A stretch of DNA of 13,454 nt. Source: Maritimibacter sp. (lineage in GTDB: Bacteria > Pseudomonadota > Alphaproteobacteria > Rhodobacterales > Rhodobacteraceae). Both the position numbers and the translations under genes were made by a program. The notes under the pieces were generated by a model. That model worked only from the letters and a program-made list of their open reading frames with translations, searched no databases and was not told where the DNA came from. Below are positions 6,031 through 12,860 of the stretch, in pieces. The first letter of the stretch is position 1; every line of letters begins with the position of its first letter. The stretch lies in contig DOUP01000040.1 of the NCBI GenBank assembly GCA_003520545.1, positions 1-13,454 of the forward strand, given 5' to 3'.

Positions 6031-7032
6031 ATGAAAAACGAAACACGAGTCAATCTCATCAAACAGGGCGCGATCTGGGCCTTTATCGTGGTCGAGTTGA
6101 TCTTCTTCTCGGTGGCGGGTGAATTCCTGTCGGTCTCTGACAAGGCGTTCATGAACTTCGACAACATGTTGCTTCTGTTGAAGCAATCTGCCCCCATCGG
6201 GATCATTGCGCTGGGCATGACGATCGTCATGATCAATGGCAACATCGACCTGAGCGTGGGCGCGACGTTCGCGCTGGCCGCGATCGTGTTGCTCGACAGC
6301 ATGACCTGGCCGTTCATGGAAGCGCTGGGCAACTGGGCCATTCCGCTGGCGTGGTTCTTTGCGCTGACCACGGGCGTGGTTCTGGGTGCGATCAACGGTT
6401 TGATCGTGTGGAAGACCGGGGTCGACGCCTTCATCGTGACGCTGGGGTCGATGCTGGGCTTCCGGGGTCTGGTGTTCATGTATAACGGCGAACAGCCGAC
6501 CAGCCACCTGAACTGGACCTTGGTGGACTTTGCCGAGGCGCAGTTTCTGGGCCTGCACACCGCGACATGGTTCCTGCTCGGGGCCGCGCTCCTGCTGTGG
6601 CTCCTGATGACCAAGACAGTGCATGGGCGCAATGCTTATGCCATCGGCAACAACCGCGACGCGGCGGTGAATGCGGGCATTCGGGTCGGGCCGCATTTCC
6701 TGTGGAATTTCATGCTGATCGGCTTCCTCGCCGCGCTATCGGCCGTCGTTTTCTACTCGGAGAGCGGGTCGGTGAACCCGAACGACGGGATGCTTTATGA
6801 GCTTTGGGCAATCACGGCGGTGGTGCTGGGCGGCACCAAGCTATCGGGCGGCTACGGCTCCATCGTCTCGACGCTGGGCGGGGTCATCGCGATCCAGCTT
6901 CTGCGCAAGGGGCTGGGCCATATCGGGGCGGATACGGAGACGGTGAACCTCGTTATCGGTCTGATCCTCATCGCGGTCCTGTTCCTGGATCGCCAGCTGA
7001 ACCGCAAAGGCAAAGAGGAGCTACGCACATGA
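6031..7032 (+). CDS. Sugar ABC transporter permease (RbsC-like), subunit 2
   Basis: A 333-residue membrane protein of the same BPD_transp_2 family as its neighbour. Shared elements are GMTIVMINGNIDLSVGATFAL (about 62-82) and the ATPase-contact loop AVVLGGTKLSGGYGSIVSTLGG near residues 263-284. It is more distant from subunit 1 than a recent duplication would be. The start is ATG at 6031, with AAGGAGAG overlapping the TAA stop of the previous gene; an ATG at 6026 reads straight into a stop. Its stop overlaps the ATPase start by four bases (ATGA), indicating translational coupling. Confidence 0.92.
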   Translation: MKNETRVNLIKQGAIWAFIVVELIFFSVAGEFLSVSDKAFMNFDNMLLLLKQSAPIGIIALGMTIVMINGNIDLSVGATFALAAIVLLDSMTWPFMEALGNWAIPLAWFFALTTGVVLGAINGLIVWKTGVDAFIVTLGSMLGFRGLVFMYNGEQPTSHLNWTLVDFAEAQFLGLHTATWFLLGAALLLWLLMTKTVHGRNAYAIGNNRDAAVNAGIRVGPHFLWNFMLIGFLAALSAVVFYSESGSVNPNDGMLYELWAITAVVLGGTKLSGGYGSIVSTLGGVIAIQLLRKGLGHIGADTETVNLVIGLILIAVLFLDRQLNRKGKEELRT

Positions 7033-8540
7033 CCGACAAAACGCCAGCCCTGCGGCTTGAGGGGATCGTGAAAACCTTTCCCGGCGTGCGGGCGCTCGAT
7101 GGTGTGTCCTTCACCGTGATGCCGGGAGAGGTCCACGCGCTGATGGGCGAAAACGGCGCGGGAAAGTCGACGCTGATGAAGGTGCTTGGCGGCATCCTTG
7201 CCCCGAACGAAGGCCAGATCTTCATCGAGGAGCAACCGACCATCATGTCCTCCCCGATGAACGCCAAGGAGAAGGGGGTGGTCTTCATTCACCAGGAACT
7301 CAGCCTCGCGGATGAACTGACCGTGGCCGAGAACATCTTTCTCGGTGAGCTTCCGCGCAAAAGTTTCGGGCGTGTCGATTGGACAACGCTCTATGATCAG
7401 ACCAACGCGATCCTGAAGACATTGAACGTCGGCTTCGATGCGAAAAAGCGGGTGGGCGATCTGTCCATCGCGAACCAGCAGATGGTCGAGATCGCCCGCG
7501 CGCTTACCGTCGAGCCGCGTGCGGTGATCTTCGATGAGCCGACCGCCTCGCTGACGGACGCCGAGAAGGTGGTTTTGTTCAAGGTGATCGAGGATCTTCA
7601 ATCGCGTGGGGTGGGGGTGATCTATATTTCCCACCGGATGGAAGAGATCTTCAAGATCACCGACCGGATCAGCGTTCTGCGCGATGGCCAGTATCGCGGC
7701 ACGCTCAACACCAGTGAGACCAACGAAGAAGAGGTCACACAGCTCATGATCGGGCGGACGCTTGATCTGTCGCGGGCCGAGGTCACCCACGAGACGGGCG
7801 AGGTTGCGCTGGAGGTTCGGTCACTGAGCTGTGGCGAGCTGTTCGAAGATGTGAGTTTCACCGTGCGTCGGGGCGAGGTGGTCGGCTTTTACGGACTGGT
7901 TGGCGCCGGACGGACGGAGATTGCCGAGACGCTGTTTGGCCTGCGTGAGCCGTCGTCCGGCACCATTCACCTTAGCGGGGAAGAGGTGCGCATCCATTCG
8001 CCCGCGGACGCAATCCGGCGTGGTATTTCGCTGGTGCCGGAGGACCGCAAGGGGCAGGGGCTGATCCTCGGTATGAATTGCCGGGACAACATGACCTTGC
8101 CGCAGGTCTCGAACCTGACCGCCGGGCCGTTCGTCAGCGACGGGGCCGAGGTGGCGATCTTCGACCAGTACCGCGACAAGCTCGACATCCGCACGCCGGG
8201 CTGGCGGCAGACGGTCGGCAACCTGTCGGGCGGCAACCAGCAGAAGATCGTGATCGGAAAGTGGCTTTCGATGCACCCGGAGGTATTGATCGTGGATGAA
8301 CCGACGCGCGGCATCGACGTGGGGTCGAAATCCGAGATCCACAACCTGATCCGGGAACTCGCCGCGCAAGGCTATGCGGTCATCGTGATAAGCTCGGAAA
8401 TGCCGGAGGTGCTGCACGTATCCGACCGCATCATCGCGATGTTCGCGGGCAAGGTCATGCGGGAGTTCACCGCGGACGAAGTGACCGAGGATAGCCTGAT
8501 CCAGGCGATCTCAGGGATCAAACCCGACAAGGTCGCCTGA
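7029..8540 (+). CDS. Sugar ABC transporter ATP-binding protein with two ATPase domains (RbsA-like)
   Basis: A 503-residue double ATPase, the normal length for RbsA/XylG/MglA proteins. Domain 1 has Walker A GENGAGKST (40-48), Q-loop Gln89, a degenerate signature LSIANQQ (145-151), Walker B VIFDEP (166-171) and switch His202. Domain 2 has the family's degenerate Walker A GLVGAGRTE (289-297), an intact signature LSGGNQQ (399-405), Walker B LIVDEP (420-425) and Ser in place of the switch His (VISSE). This asymmetry is normal in the family, leaving one fully active ATP site. It powers import through the two preceding permeases. The ATG at 7029 overlaps the permease stop, so a longer in-frame start at 6804 was rejected. 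Confidence 0.96.
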   Translation: MTDKTPALRLEGIVKTFPGVRALDGVSFTVMPGEVHALMGENGAGKSTLMKVLGGILAPNEGQIFIEEQPTIMSSPMNAKEKGVVFIHQELSLADELTVAENIFLGELPRKSFGRVDWTTLYDQTNAILKTLNVGFDAKKRVGDLSIANQQMVEIARALTVEPRAVIFDEPTASLTDAEKVVLFKVIEDLQSRGVGVIYISHRMEEIFKITDRISVLRDGQYRGTLNTSETNEEEVTQLMIGRTLDLSRAEVTHETGEVALEVRSLSCGELFEDVSFTVRRGEVVGFYGLVGAGRTEIAETLFGLREPSSGTIHLSGEEVRIHSPADAIRRGISLVPEDRKGQGLILGMNCRDNMTLPQVSNLTAGPFVSDGAEVAIFDQYRDKLDIRTPGWRQTVGNLSGGNQQKIVIGKWLSMHPEVLIVDEPTRGIDVGSKSEIHNLIRELAAQGYAVIVISSEMPEVLHVSDRIIAMFAGKVMREFTADEVTEDSLIQAISGIKPDKVA

Positions 8541-8574
8541 CAGGCGCGTTGGGTTTGCCGGATTGCGCCGCATG

Positions 8575-8592
8575 GGGTCATGGCCGTGACCC
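8575..8592 (+). other. Small hairpin after the ATPase gene
   Basis: GGGTCA-tggccg-TGACCC, a 6-bp perfect stem 34 bp after the ATPase stop, with no T-run. It may help define the 3' end of the ABC mRNA together with the probable terminator at 8625, or be chance. Confidence 0.35.
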
Positions 8593-8624
8593 TGATCGCC
8601 CCTCGCGAATTCACGAAAACACAA

Positions 8625-8655
8625 CCCGCCTCTCCGGCGGGGCTTTCCCCTTGCC
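8625..8655 (+). terminator. Probable terminator of the ABC operon
   Basis: CCCGCC-tctcc-GGCGGG (8625-8641), a 6-bp GC stem with a 5-base loop, preceded by an A-rich stretch (AAAACACAA) and followed by an interrupted T-rich tail (GCTTTCCCCTT). The tail is weaker than a classic T-run, so termination may be partial. It marks the likely boundary between the ABC genes and the phosphohexomutase gene. Confidence 0.55.
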
Positions 8656-8689
8656 TTTGAGGGCCGTAGACAGGAGGCGATCAAAGGCA
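8652..8689 (+). other. Leader inverted repeat next to the mutase ribosome site
   Basis: TGCCTTTGA (8652-8660) and TCAAAGGCA (8681-8689) form a perfect 9-bp inverted repeat around a 20-base loop. The 3' arm ends at the first base of the AGGAGA ribosome site of the gene starting at 8700, and the loop holds a second AGGAGG that has no start codon at a usable distance. In RNA it could limit ribosome access, or it could be a DNA operator. No protein or ligand is implied by the sequence. Confidence 0.5.
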
Positions 8690-8699
8690 GGAGAAACGC

Positions 8700-10109
8700 A
8701 TGGCGCCCAAGTTTGGAACCAGTGGTTTGCGCGGTTTGGTGGTGGAGCTGACACCGGAGCTCGTGGCAGACCATATCCGTGCGTTCATCACGGCCTGCCC
8801 GAACGGCGGCGCGGTTCATGTCGGGCGCGACCTGCGGCCCTCTTCGCCCGATATCGCCGAGGTGGTTCTGGATACCATCGCAAGCGAGGGGCTCCTGGCC
8901 GTCGACTGCGGTGCCGTGCCGACGCCCGCGCTCGCGCTGGGGTCGATGGCGCGCGGCCACGCGGCGGTGATGATTACCGGCAGCCACATTCCGGCAGATC
9001 GCAACGGGCTCAAGTTCTATGTGCCGCATGGCGAGATTTCCAAATCCGATGAGGCCGCGATCCGCGATGCGCTGGGCGCTGAAGCGCGCACTGACGCCGG
9101 GACGCGCGAGACGGTCACCTCGGCCAACGCGACCTATGTCGCGCGGTATGTCGATGCGTTCGGGGCAGGGGCGCTCGCCGGGCTGAAGATCGGCGTCTAT
9201 CAACATAGTTCCGTTGCGCGCGACGTGATGGTCGATGTGCTGACCGCTCTGGGCGCGACCCCGATCCCGCTGGCGCGGTCGGACAGCTTCATCCCGGTCG
9301 ATACGGAAGCCGTCGATCCCGACGTGGCCACGGCGATCCAAGGCTGGTGCGCCGAGCATTCGCTGGACGCCGTCATATCGACGGACGGGGATGCCGACCG
9401 TCCCCTGGTGGCGGATGCAAAGGGGCGGATCGTGCCCGGTGACGTGCTGGGCGCGTTGACGGCAAAAGCCTTGGGCGCGACCGTGATCGTCACCCCGGTG
9501 TCCTCCAACAGCATGATCGACCAGATGCCCGCGTTCACCCGGATCGAGCGCACGCGCATCGGGTCGCCTTTCGTGATTGCAGGGATGGAGGCCATCCTGT
9601 CCGATGTCCCGGCGACGAACGTCGTGGGGTACGAAGCCAACGGTGGGTTCCTTCTGGGGTTCGCCGCCGATATGGTCGGCGGTCCGCTCGCCCCCCTGAT
9701 GACCCGCGACTGCCTGCTCCCGATCCTCGCTCCTTTGGCGCAGGCGGTCCGCGCGGGCGTGTCGCTCGCCGATCTCGTCGCGGATCTGCCGTCTGTCTTT
9801 ACCGCCGCCGATCGTGTGACCGAAGTGCCGACCGACGCCTCGAAGGCTCTTATCGCGATGCTCAGTTCAGACGCGAAGGAGCGTGCCGCCTTCTTCGATG
9901 GGCTTGGTCCGGAGGAAGGCGTCGACCTGACCGACGGGCTCCGCGTCACCTTCTCGGGCAACAGGACCGTCCATCTGCGCCCCTCGGGAAACGCGCCGGA
10001 ATGCCGCTGTTATGCCGAGGCGCAGGAGGCGGGCGAGGCGCGTCGTCTGGTGACCGAATACATGGACCGGCCGGGCAATCGGCTTCAGGGCCAAACCGCC
10101 GACGCATAG
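8700..10109 (+). CDS. Phosphohexomutase (phosphomannomutase/phosphoglucomutase family)
   Basis: A 469-residue alpha-D-phosphohexomutase, the usual size. It interconverts hexose 1- and 6-phosphates in the cytoplasm through a phosphoserine. All four signature regions are seen: FGTSGLRG (5-12), the phosphoserine loop TGSHIPADRNG with Ser95, the metal loop DGDADR (229-234), the sugar-specificity loop GYEANGG (310-316) and the phosphate-binding loop RPSGNAPECRCYAE (427-440). The active-site loop TGSHIP differs from the common TASHNP and the sugar loop from the common GEXSG, so it belongs to a divergent subgroup and mannose versus glucose cannot be decided. The start at 8700 follows GGCAGGAGA. A probable terminator separates it from the ABC genes; it may serve polysaccharide precursor supply instead. 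Confidence 0.93.
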   Translation: MAPKFGTSGLRGLVVELTPELVADHIRAFITACPNGGAVHVGRDLRPSSPDIAEVVLDTIASEGLLAVDCGAVPTPALALGSMARGHAAVMITGSHIPADRNGLKFYVPHGEISKSDEAAIRDALGAEARTDAGTRETVTSANATYVARYVDAFGAGALAGLKIGVYQHSSVARDVMVDVLTALGATPIPLARSDSFIPVDTEAVDPDVATAIQGWCAEHSLDAVISTDGDADRPLVADAKGRIVPGDVLGALTAKALGATVIVTPVSSNSMIDQMPAFTRIERTRIGSPFVIAGMEAILSDVPATNVVGYEANGGFLLGFAADMVGGPLAPLMTRDCLLPILAPLAQAVRAGVSLADLVADLPSVFTAADRVTEVPTDASKALIAMLSSDAKERAAFFDGLGPEEGVDLTDGLRVTFSGNRTVHLRPSGNAPECRCYAEAQEAGEARRLVTEYMDRPGNRLQGQTADA

Positions 10110-10135
10110 CGCGCGCAAGGGGGCAGGAGAGACAC

Positions 10136-10909
10136 ATGTGGCCGTTCAAGCGAAAACAGAAATCCACGCAAGACGACGTCAGGACGGACATCGTCTTCGA
10201 CGCGCCGCTTGCGCCGGATGAGCCGCTCGCCGTGATCGGCGACGTGCACGGCTGCCTGCCCCATTTGAACAAATTGCTCGACCAACTCGCCAGCACCGCA
10301 CGGGAGGCACGGATCGTGACGGTCGGGGATTATGTCGATCGGGGCGAGGACAGCAGGGGCGTCTTGACCCGTCTGGCCGCCCTCTCAGCCGAAGGTCGGG
10401 TGACCTGCCTCAAGGGCAACCACGAGGACATGGTGCTTGGTTTTCTTGACGACCCGGCCACGGTCGGGTCGCAATGGCTGCGGTTTGGCGGGCTGCAGAG
10501 CCTTGCAAGCTACGGTGTCGGCGGCGTGACCGAAACCTCGGGGCCCGCCCAAATGATTGCCGCACGGGATGCGCTTCGCGCGGCCATGGGGCCGGAGATC
10601 GAAGCCTGGCTGCGGGCGCTGCCGCTCCTCCATCAATCGGGCAACGTCGCGGTGGTTCATGCCGCGGCCAGCCCCCGGCGACCGCTCCAAACGCAGACGT
10701 CCAAGGCCATGCTCTGGGGCCACCCGCTTTTTGCCAGGGAAGATCGCAGTGACGGCATCTGGATCGCGCATGGTCACACCATTGCGCCAGAGGTCGAAGC
10801 GCACCGGGGACGCATCGCGACCGACACCGGCGCCTATGCGACGGGCGTTCTATCCGCTGCGTTGATTTATCCGGACGGCGCGTTCGAAAGCCTGTCGACA
10901 CGGGGCTAA
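10136..10909 (+). CDS. Metallophosphatase of the PPP (serine/threonine phosphatase / ApaH-like) family
   Basis: A 257-residue protein with the full metal-site set of PPP-type phosphoesterases in order: GDVHG (35-39), GDYVDRG (64-70), GNHED (94-98), VVHAA with His175, and AHGHT (211-215), followed by DTGAY. These residues bind two metal ions and hydrolyse phosphate esters. Known members act on phosphoproteins or dinucleoside polyphosphates; the sequence does not decide which. The N-terminus MWPFKRKQK is short and basic, without a signal peptide, so it should be cytoplasmic. The start at 10136 follows GGCAGGAGA, 26 bp after the mutase stop, so the two are probably co-transcribed. A link to sugar phosphate metabolism is possible but unproven. 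Confidence 0.9.
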   Translation: MWPFKRKQKSTQDDVRTDIVFDAPLAPDEPLAVIGDVHGCLPHLNKLLDQLASTAREARIVTVGDYVDRGEDSRGVLTRLAALSAEGRVTCLKGNHEDMVLGFLDDPATVGSQWLRFGGLQSLASYGVGGVTETSGPAQMIAARDALRAAMGPEIEAWLRALPLLHQSGNVAVVHAAASPRRPLQTQTSKAMLWGHPLFAREDRSDGIWIAHGHTIAPEVEAHRGRIATDTGAYATGVLSAALIYPDGAFESLSTRG

Positions 10910-11149
10910 GGCCCATCGCAGGGCGGCGCGCGGGCTTGATTCTGCTTTCCCAGTCGACGATTCTGCAATTCACCGACCGGTGGGTCGAAAAAAGACTTGC
11001 GTGTCTCCTCCAGCCGTGGCCAACTCCCCCTGCGCCCGCTTGTCGGGCCGGGAAAGGGTATTGATCATAACGATTATCCCTAATATCTACCCCGCGGAGA
11101 AGGTTGACGCCAAAGAATCCACAGGATGTCAAGATTTCAGTGGATCAAA

Positions 11150-11165
11150 GTGGCAATATATGTCA
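11150..11165. promoter_or_regulatory. Imperfect upstream copy of the TRAP operator-like repeat
   Basis: TGGCA-atata-TGTCA (11151-11165), an inverted repeat with one mismatch. With its 5' flank AG it repeats the left side of the downstream palindrome: AGTGGCA occurs at 11149 and again at 11179, 30 bp apart, about three helical turns. It may be an auxiliary site for the same regulator. Confidence 0.45.
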
Positions 11166-11179
11166 GCCTCGCGCACATA

Positions 11180-11197
11180 GTGGCACTATAATGCCAC
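11180..11197. promoter_or_regulatory. Perfect palindrome covering a TATAAT box upstream of the TRAP genes
   Basis: GTGGCA-ctataa-TGCCAC, a perfect 6-bp inverted repeat with a 6-base spacer, 28 bp before the TRAP binding-protein start codon. A consensus -10 hexamer TATAAT occupies 11187-11192, inside the palindrome. No good -35 box is found 16-18 bp upstream. A repressor bound here would block RNA polymerase. The size and layout resemble sites of small dimeric regulators such as the GntR or LacI type, but no regulator gene for it is in the window. Confidence 0.65.
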
Positions 11198-11224
11198 ATT
11201 CGTTGGTCCATGGGAGGAGAATCA

Positions 11225-12283
11225 ATGACCAAATCAGCCAAAATTCTTGGCCTCGCCGCAGGCGTGGCAATGTCCGCACTCACCGCAGGTGGGGCGTTCG
11301 CTCAGGAAGTCACCCTTAAGATGCACCAGTTCCTGCCCGCGCAGGCCAACGTCCCGAAGGACGTTCTGGAAGTCTGGGCCGACAACGTGGAAAAGGACTC
11401 CGAAGGTCGTATCAAGGTCGAGCGTTACCACGCCATGGCTCTTGGCGGCACGCCGCCGGAACTGATGGACCAGGCAATCGACGGCATCGCCGACGTGGTC
11501 TGGACCGTTGTGGGTTACACCCCGGGCCGCTATCCGACGACCGAAGTGTTCGAACTTCCGTTCATGGTGTCGGATGCGCGTGAAGCCTCCTGCGCTTACT
11601 CGAAAATGTTCGACACGCATATGAAGGACGGCGAATTCGCCGACCTGAAAATCGTTGGCACCTGGGTGCACGGTCCCGGCCTGTTCCACACGAACGAGCC
11701 GGTTGAAACGCCCGAAGACCTCAAGGGCATGAAGATTCGCGGCGGCTCGCGCCTCGTGAACGACCTGCTCACCCGCGTCGGCGCTGAGCCGATCGGGATG
11801 CCGGTGCCCGCCGTGGCTGAAGGCCTGTCTAAAGGCGTGATCGACGGCACCACCATTCCGTGGGAAGTCACCTACGCGCTGAAAGTGCCGGAGCTTGTGA
11901 CCAACCACACGGAATTCGAAGGTCCGGCGCTCTACAACCTCACCTTCGTCCTCGCGATGAACAAAGAGGTTTACGAGGGCATGTCGGATGAGAACAAGGC
12001 CGTGATCGACGCCAACTCCGGCCTCGAATTCTCGGTCTTCGCCGGTGGCACGCAGGCCGACGCGGACGGCCCGGCCCGTCAAGTCGCCGTCGACCTCGGC
12101 AACAACATCATCACCGTATCCGAAGAAGATGCGAAAGCAGCCTGGGGCCCGATCGTTAACCCGATCTACGAAGAATGGGCTGCCGGCATGGAGAACGGTG
12201 AAGAGCTGATCGAAGAAGCCAGGACGCTCATGGAGCAGTGCGGCGAAGATATGGCGAACATCGACACCTACGGTGCTCACTAA
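11225..12283 (+). CDS. dctP: TRAP transporter periplasmic binding protein (DctP family)
   Basis: A 352-residue TRAP solute-binding protein. The signal peptide MTKSAKILGLAAGVAMSAL... ends at an AFA|QE cleavage site near residue 27, so it is periplasmic. Family features are VTLKMHQFLPAQANVPKDVLEVWADNVEKDSEGRIKVERY at the start of the mature chain (split over about 28-68), DGIADVVWTVVGYTPGRYP, and the KIRGG element holding the Arg that usually pairs with a carboxylate ligand, followed by GAEPIGMPVPAVAEGLSKGVIDG. It captures a substrate, probably an organic acid, for the DctQ/DctM pair. The start at 11225 has GGGAGGAG six bases upstream; an in-frame ATG at 11210 would place that site inside the gene. 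The exact ligand is unknown. Confidence 0.94.
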   Translation: MTKSAKILGLAAGVAMSALTAGGAFAQEVTLKMHQFLPAQANVPKDVLEVWADNVEKDSEGRIKVERYHAMALGGTPPELMDQAIDGIADVVWTVVGYTPGRYPTTEVFELPFMVSDAREASCAYSKMFDTHMKDGEFADLKIVGTWVHGPGLFHTNEPVETPEDLKGMKIRGGSRLVNDLLTRVGAEPIGMPVPAVAEGLSKGVIDGTTIPWEVTYALKVPELVTNHTEFEGPALYNLTFVLAMNKEVYEGMSDENKAVIDANSGLEFSVFAGGTQADADGPARQVAVDLGNNIITVSEEDAKAAWGPIVNPIYEEWAAGMENGEELIEEARTLMEQCGEDMANIDTYGAH

Positions 12284-12292
12284 ACATCATCT

Positions 12293-12322
12293 GCGCGGCG
12301 GGAGTCACCCGCCGCGCTTTTT
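12293..12322 (+). terminator. Intrinsic terminator/attenuator between dctP and dctQ
   Basis: GCGCGGCGGG (12293-12302), a 5-base loop AGTCA, CCCGCCGCGC (12308-12317), then TTTTT (12318-12322): a 10-bp perfect GC stem with a T-run, an intrinsic terminator by every visible criterion. It lies 9 bp after the dctP stop and 28 bp before the dctQ start, so most transcripts should stop after dctP, with a fraction reading through to the membrane genes. Confidence 0.92.
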
Positions 12323-12350
12323 CTGACCTGACCAAGATCAGAGTGCTTCC

Positions 12351-12860
12351 ATGAACCGCTTCTTTTTAGGGCTCTCACGGGCACTGGCTATTGTCGGTGG
12401 TTTCGTTCTGGGCCTTCTTATCCTCATCGTTTCGATTTCCATCATCGGGCGCGAAACCGGTCTCGGGGCCGTTACGGGCGACTACGAATTGGTCGAGGCC
12501 GGCATGGCCTTTGCCGTCTTCGCGTTCCTGCCCTACGCCCATATGACCGGGGCGCACGCCACCGTGGACATCTTCACCGACTGGATGGGGGAGGTGTCGC
12601 ATCGCTGGCTCACCGCCGTGATCGACGTGGTTTTTGCAATCGTCCTGATCATCATCGCGTGGAAACTCTTTGACGGGATGCTGTCCAAACAGCACTCCGG
12701 CCAGACCACGCTCCTGCTGCAATTCCCCGTCTGGTGGGCCTATCTGGCCTCCTCCATCGCTGCTGTTGTCGGCGCTGTCGTTGCCGTTTGGCACGCCGGC
12801 GTCCGGGTCTACGAGGCCGTGACGGGCAATAAAATCGCCGTCGAGGGAGGCGGAGCATGA
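12351..12860 (+). CDS. dctQ: TRAP transporter small membrane subunit (DctQ family)
   Basis: A 169-residue protein with four hydrophobic segments at about 10-32, 47-65, 85-105 and 125-148, the normal DctQ layout. The loop GAHATVDIFTD after helix 2 is typical (A-H-V-x-V-D in many members). It forms the inner-membrane complex with the large subunit encoded next and receives substrate from DctP. The start codon at 12351 lacks a strong ribosome site (only a weak CAGAG), in contrast to its neighbours; with the terminator before it, this should keep its level well below DctP. Its stop overlaps the next start as ATGA. Confidence 0.92.
   Translation: MNRFFLGLSRALAIVGGFVLGLLILIVSISIIGRETGLGAVTGDYELVEAGMAFAVFAFLPYAHMTGAHATVDIFTDWMGEVSHRWLTAVIDVVFAIVLIIIAWKLFDGMLSKQHSGQTTLLLQFPVWWAYLASSIAAVVGAVVAVWHAGVRVYEAVTGNKIAVEGGGA

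Larger units (their letters stand above)
10910..11224 (+). promoter_or_regulatory. Intergenic region and promoter area upstream of the TRAP genes
   Basis: A 315-bp stretch without a credible gene. The first part (10910-11040) is GC-rich and holds only an 8-bp direct repeat, GATTCTGC at 10938 and 10959. From about 11055 it becomes AT-rich: a block at 11060-11090 (TTGATC, TTATCCCTAATAT) and a second at 11150-11200 that contains the palindrome and TATAAT box listed separately. A wider inverted repeat, ATCCAC (11117-11122) with GTGGAT (11140-11145), also lies here. No terminator with a T-run was seen after the phosphatase gene. Confidence 0.6.

Noticed and set aside
4061..6046. Long open frame on the minus strand opposite the second dehydrogenase and first permease (661 codons)
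   Set aside because: Rich in His, Arg, Asp and Gly as expected for antisense reading of GC-rich genes; it spans three well-supported plus-strand genes.
6804..7028. Extension of the ATPase gene upstream to 6804
   Set aside because: It would lie inside the second permease gene; the ATG at 7029 in the ATGA overlap begins the usual RbsA N-terminus.
10972..10995. Hairpin CGACC/GGTCG next to a run of A as a terminator
   Set aside because: The A-run follows the stem on the plus strand and becomes a T-run before the stem on the minus strand, so it is in the wrong order for an intrinsic terminator on either strand.
10980..11180. Small open frame of 66 codons in the gap before dctP
   Set aside because: No ribosome site, no recognisable sequence, and it runs across the AT-rich promoter area.
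11181..11196. Possible sigma-54 promoter (TGGCAC ... TGCC) upstream of dctP
   Set aside because: The GG and GC doublets are separated by 9 bases, not the required 10, and the TTGC element is not matched. The perfect palindrome and internal TATAAT explain the sequence better.
11234..12280. Minus-strand open frame opposite dctP (348 codons)
   Set aside because: It mirrors the dctP frame almost exactly and has no recognisable domain; antisense shadow.
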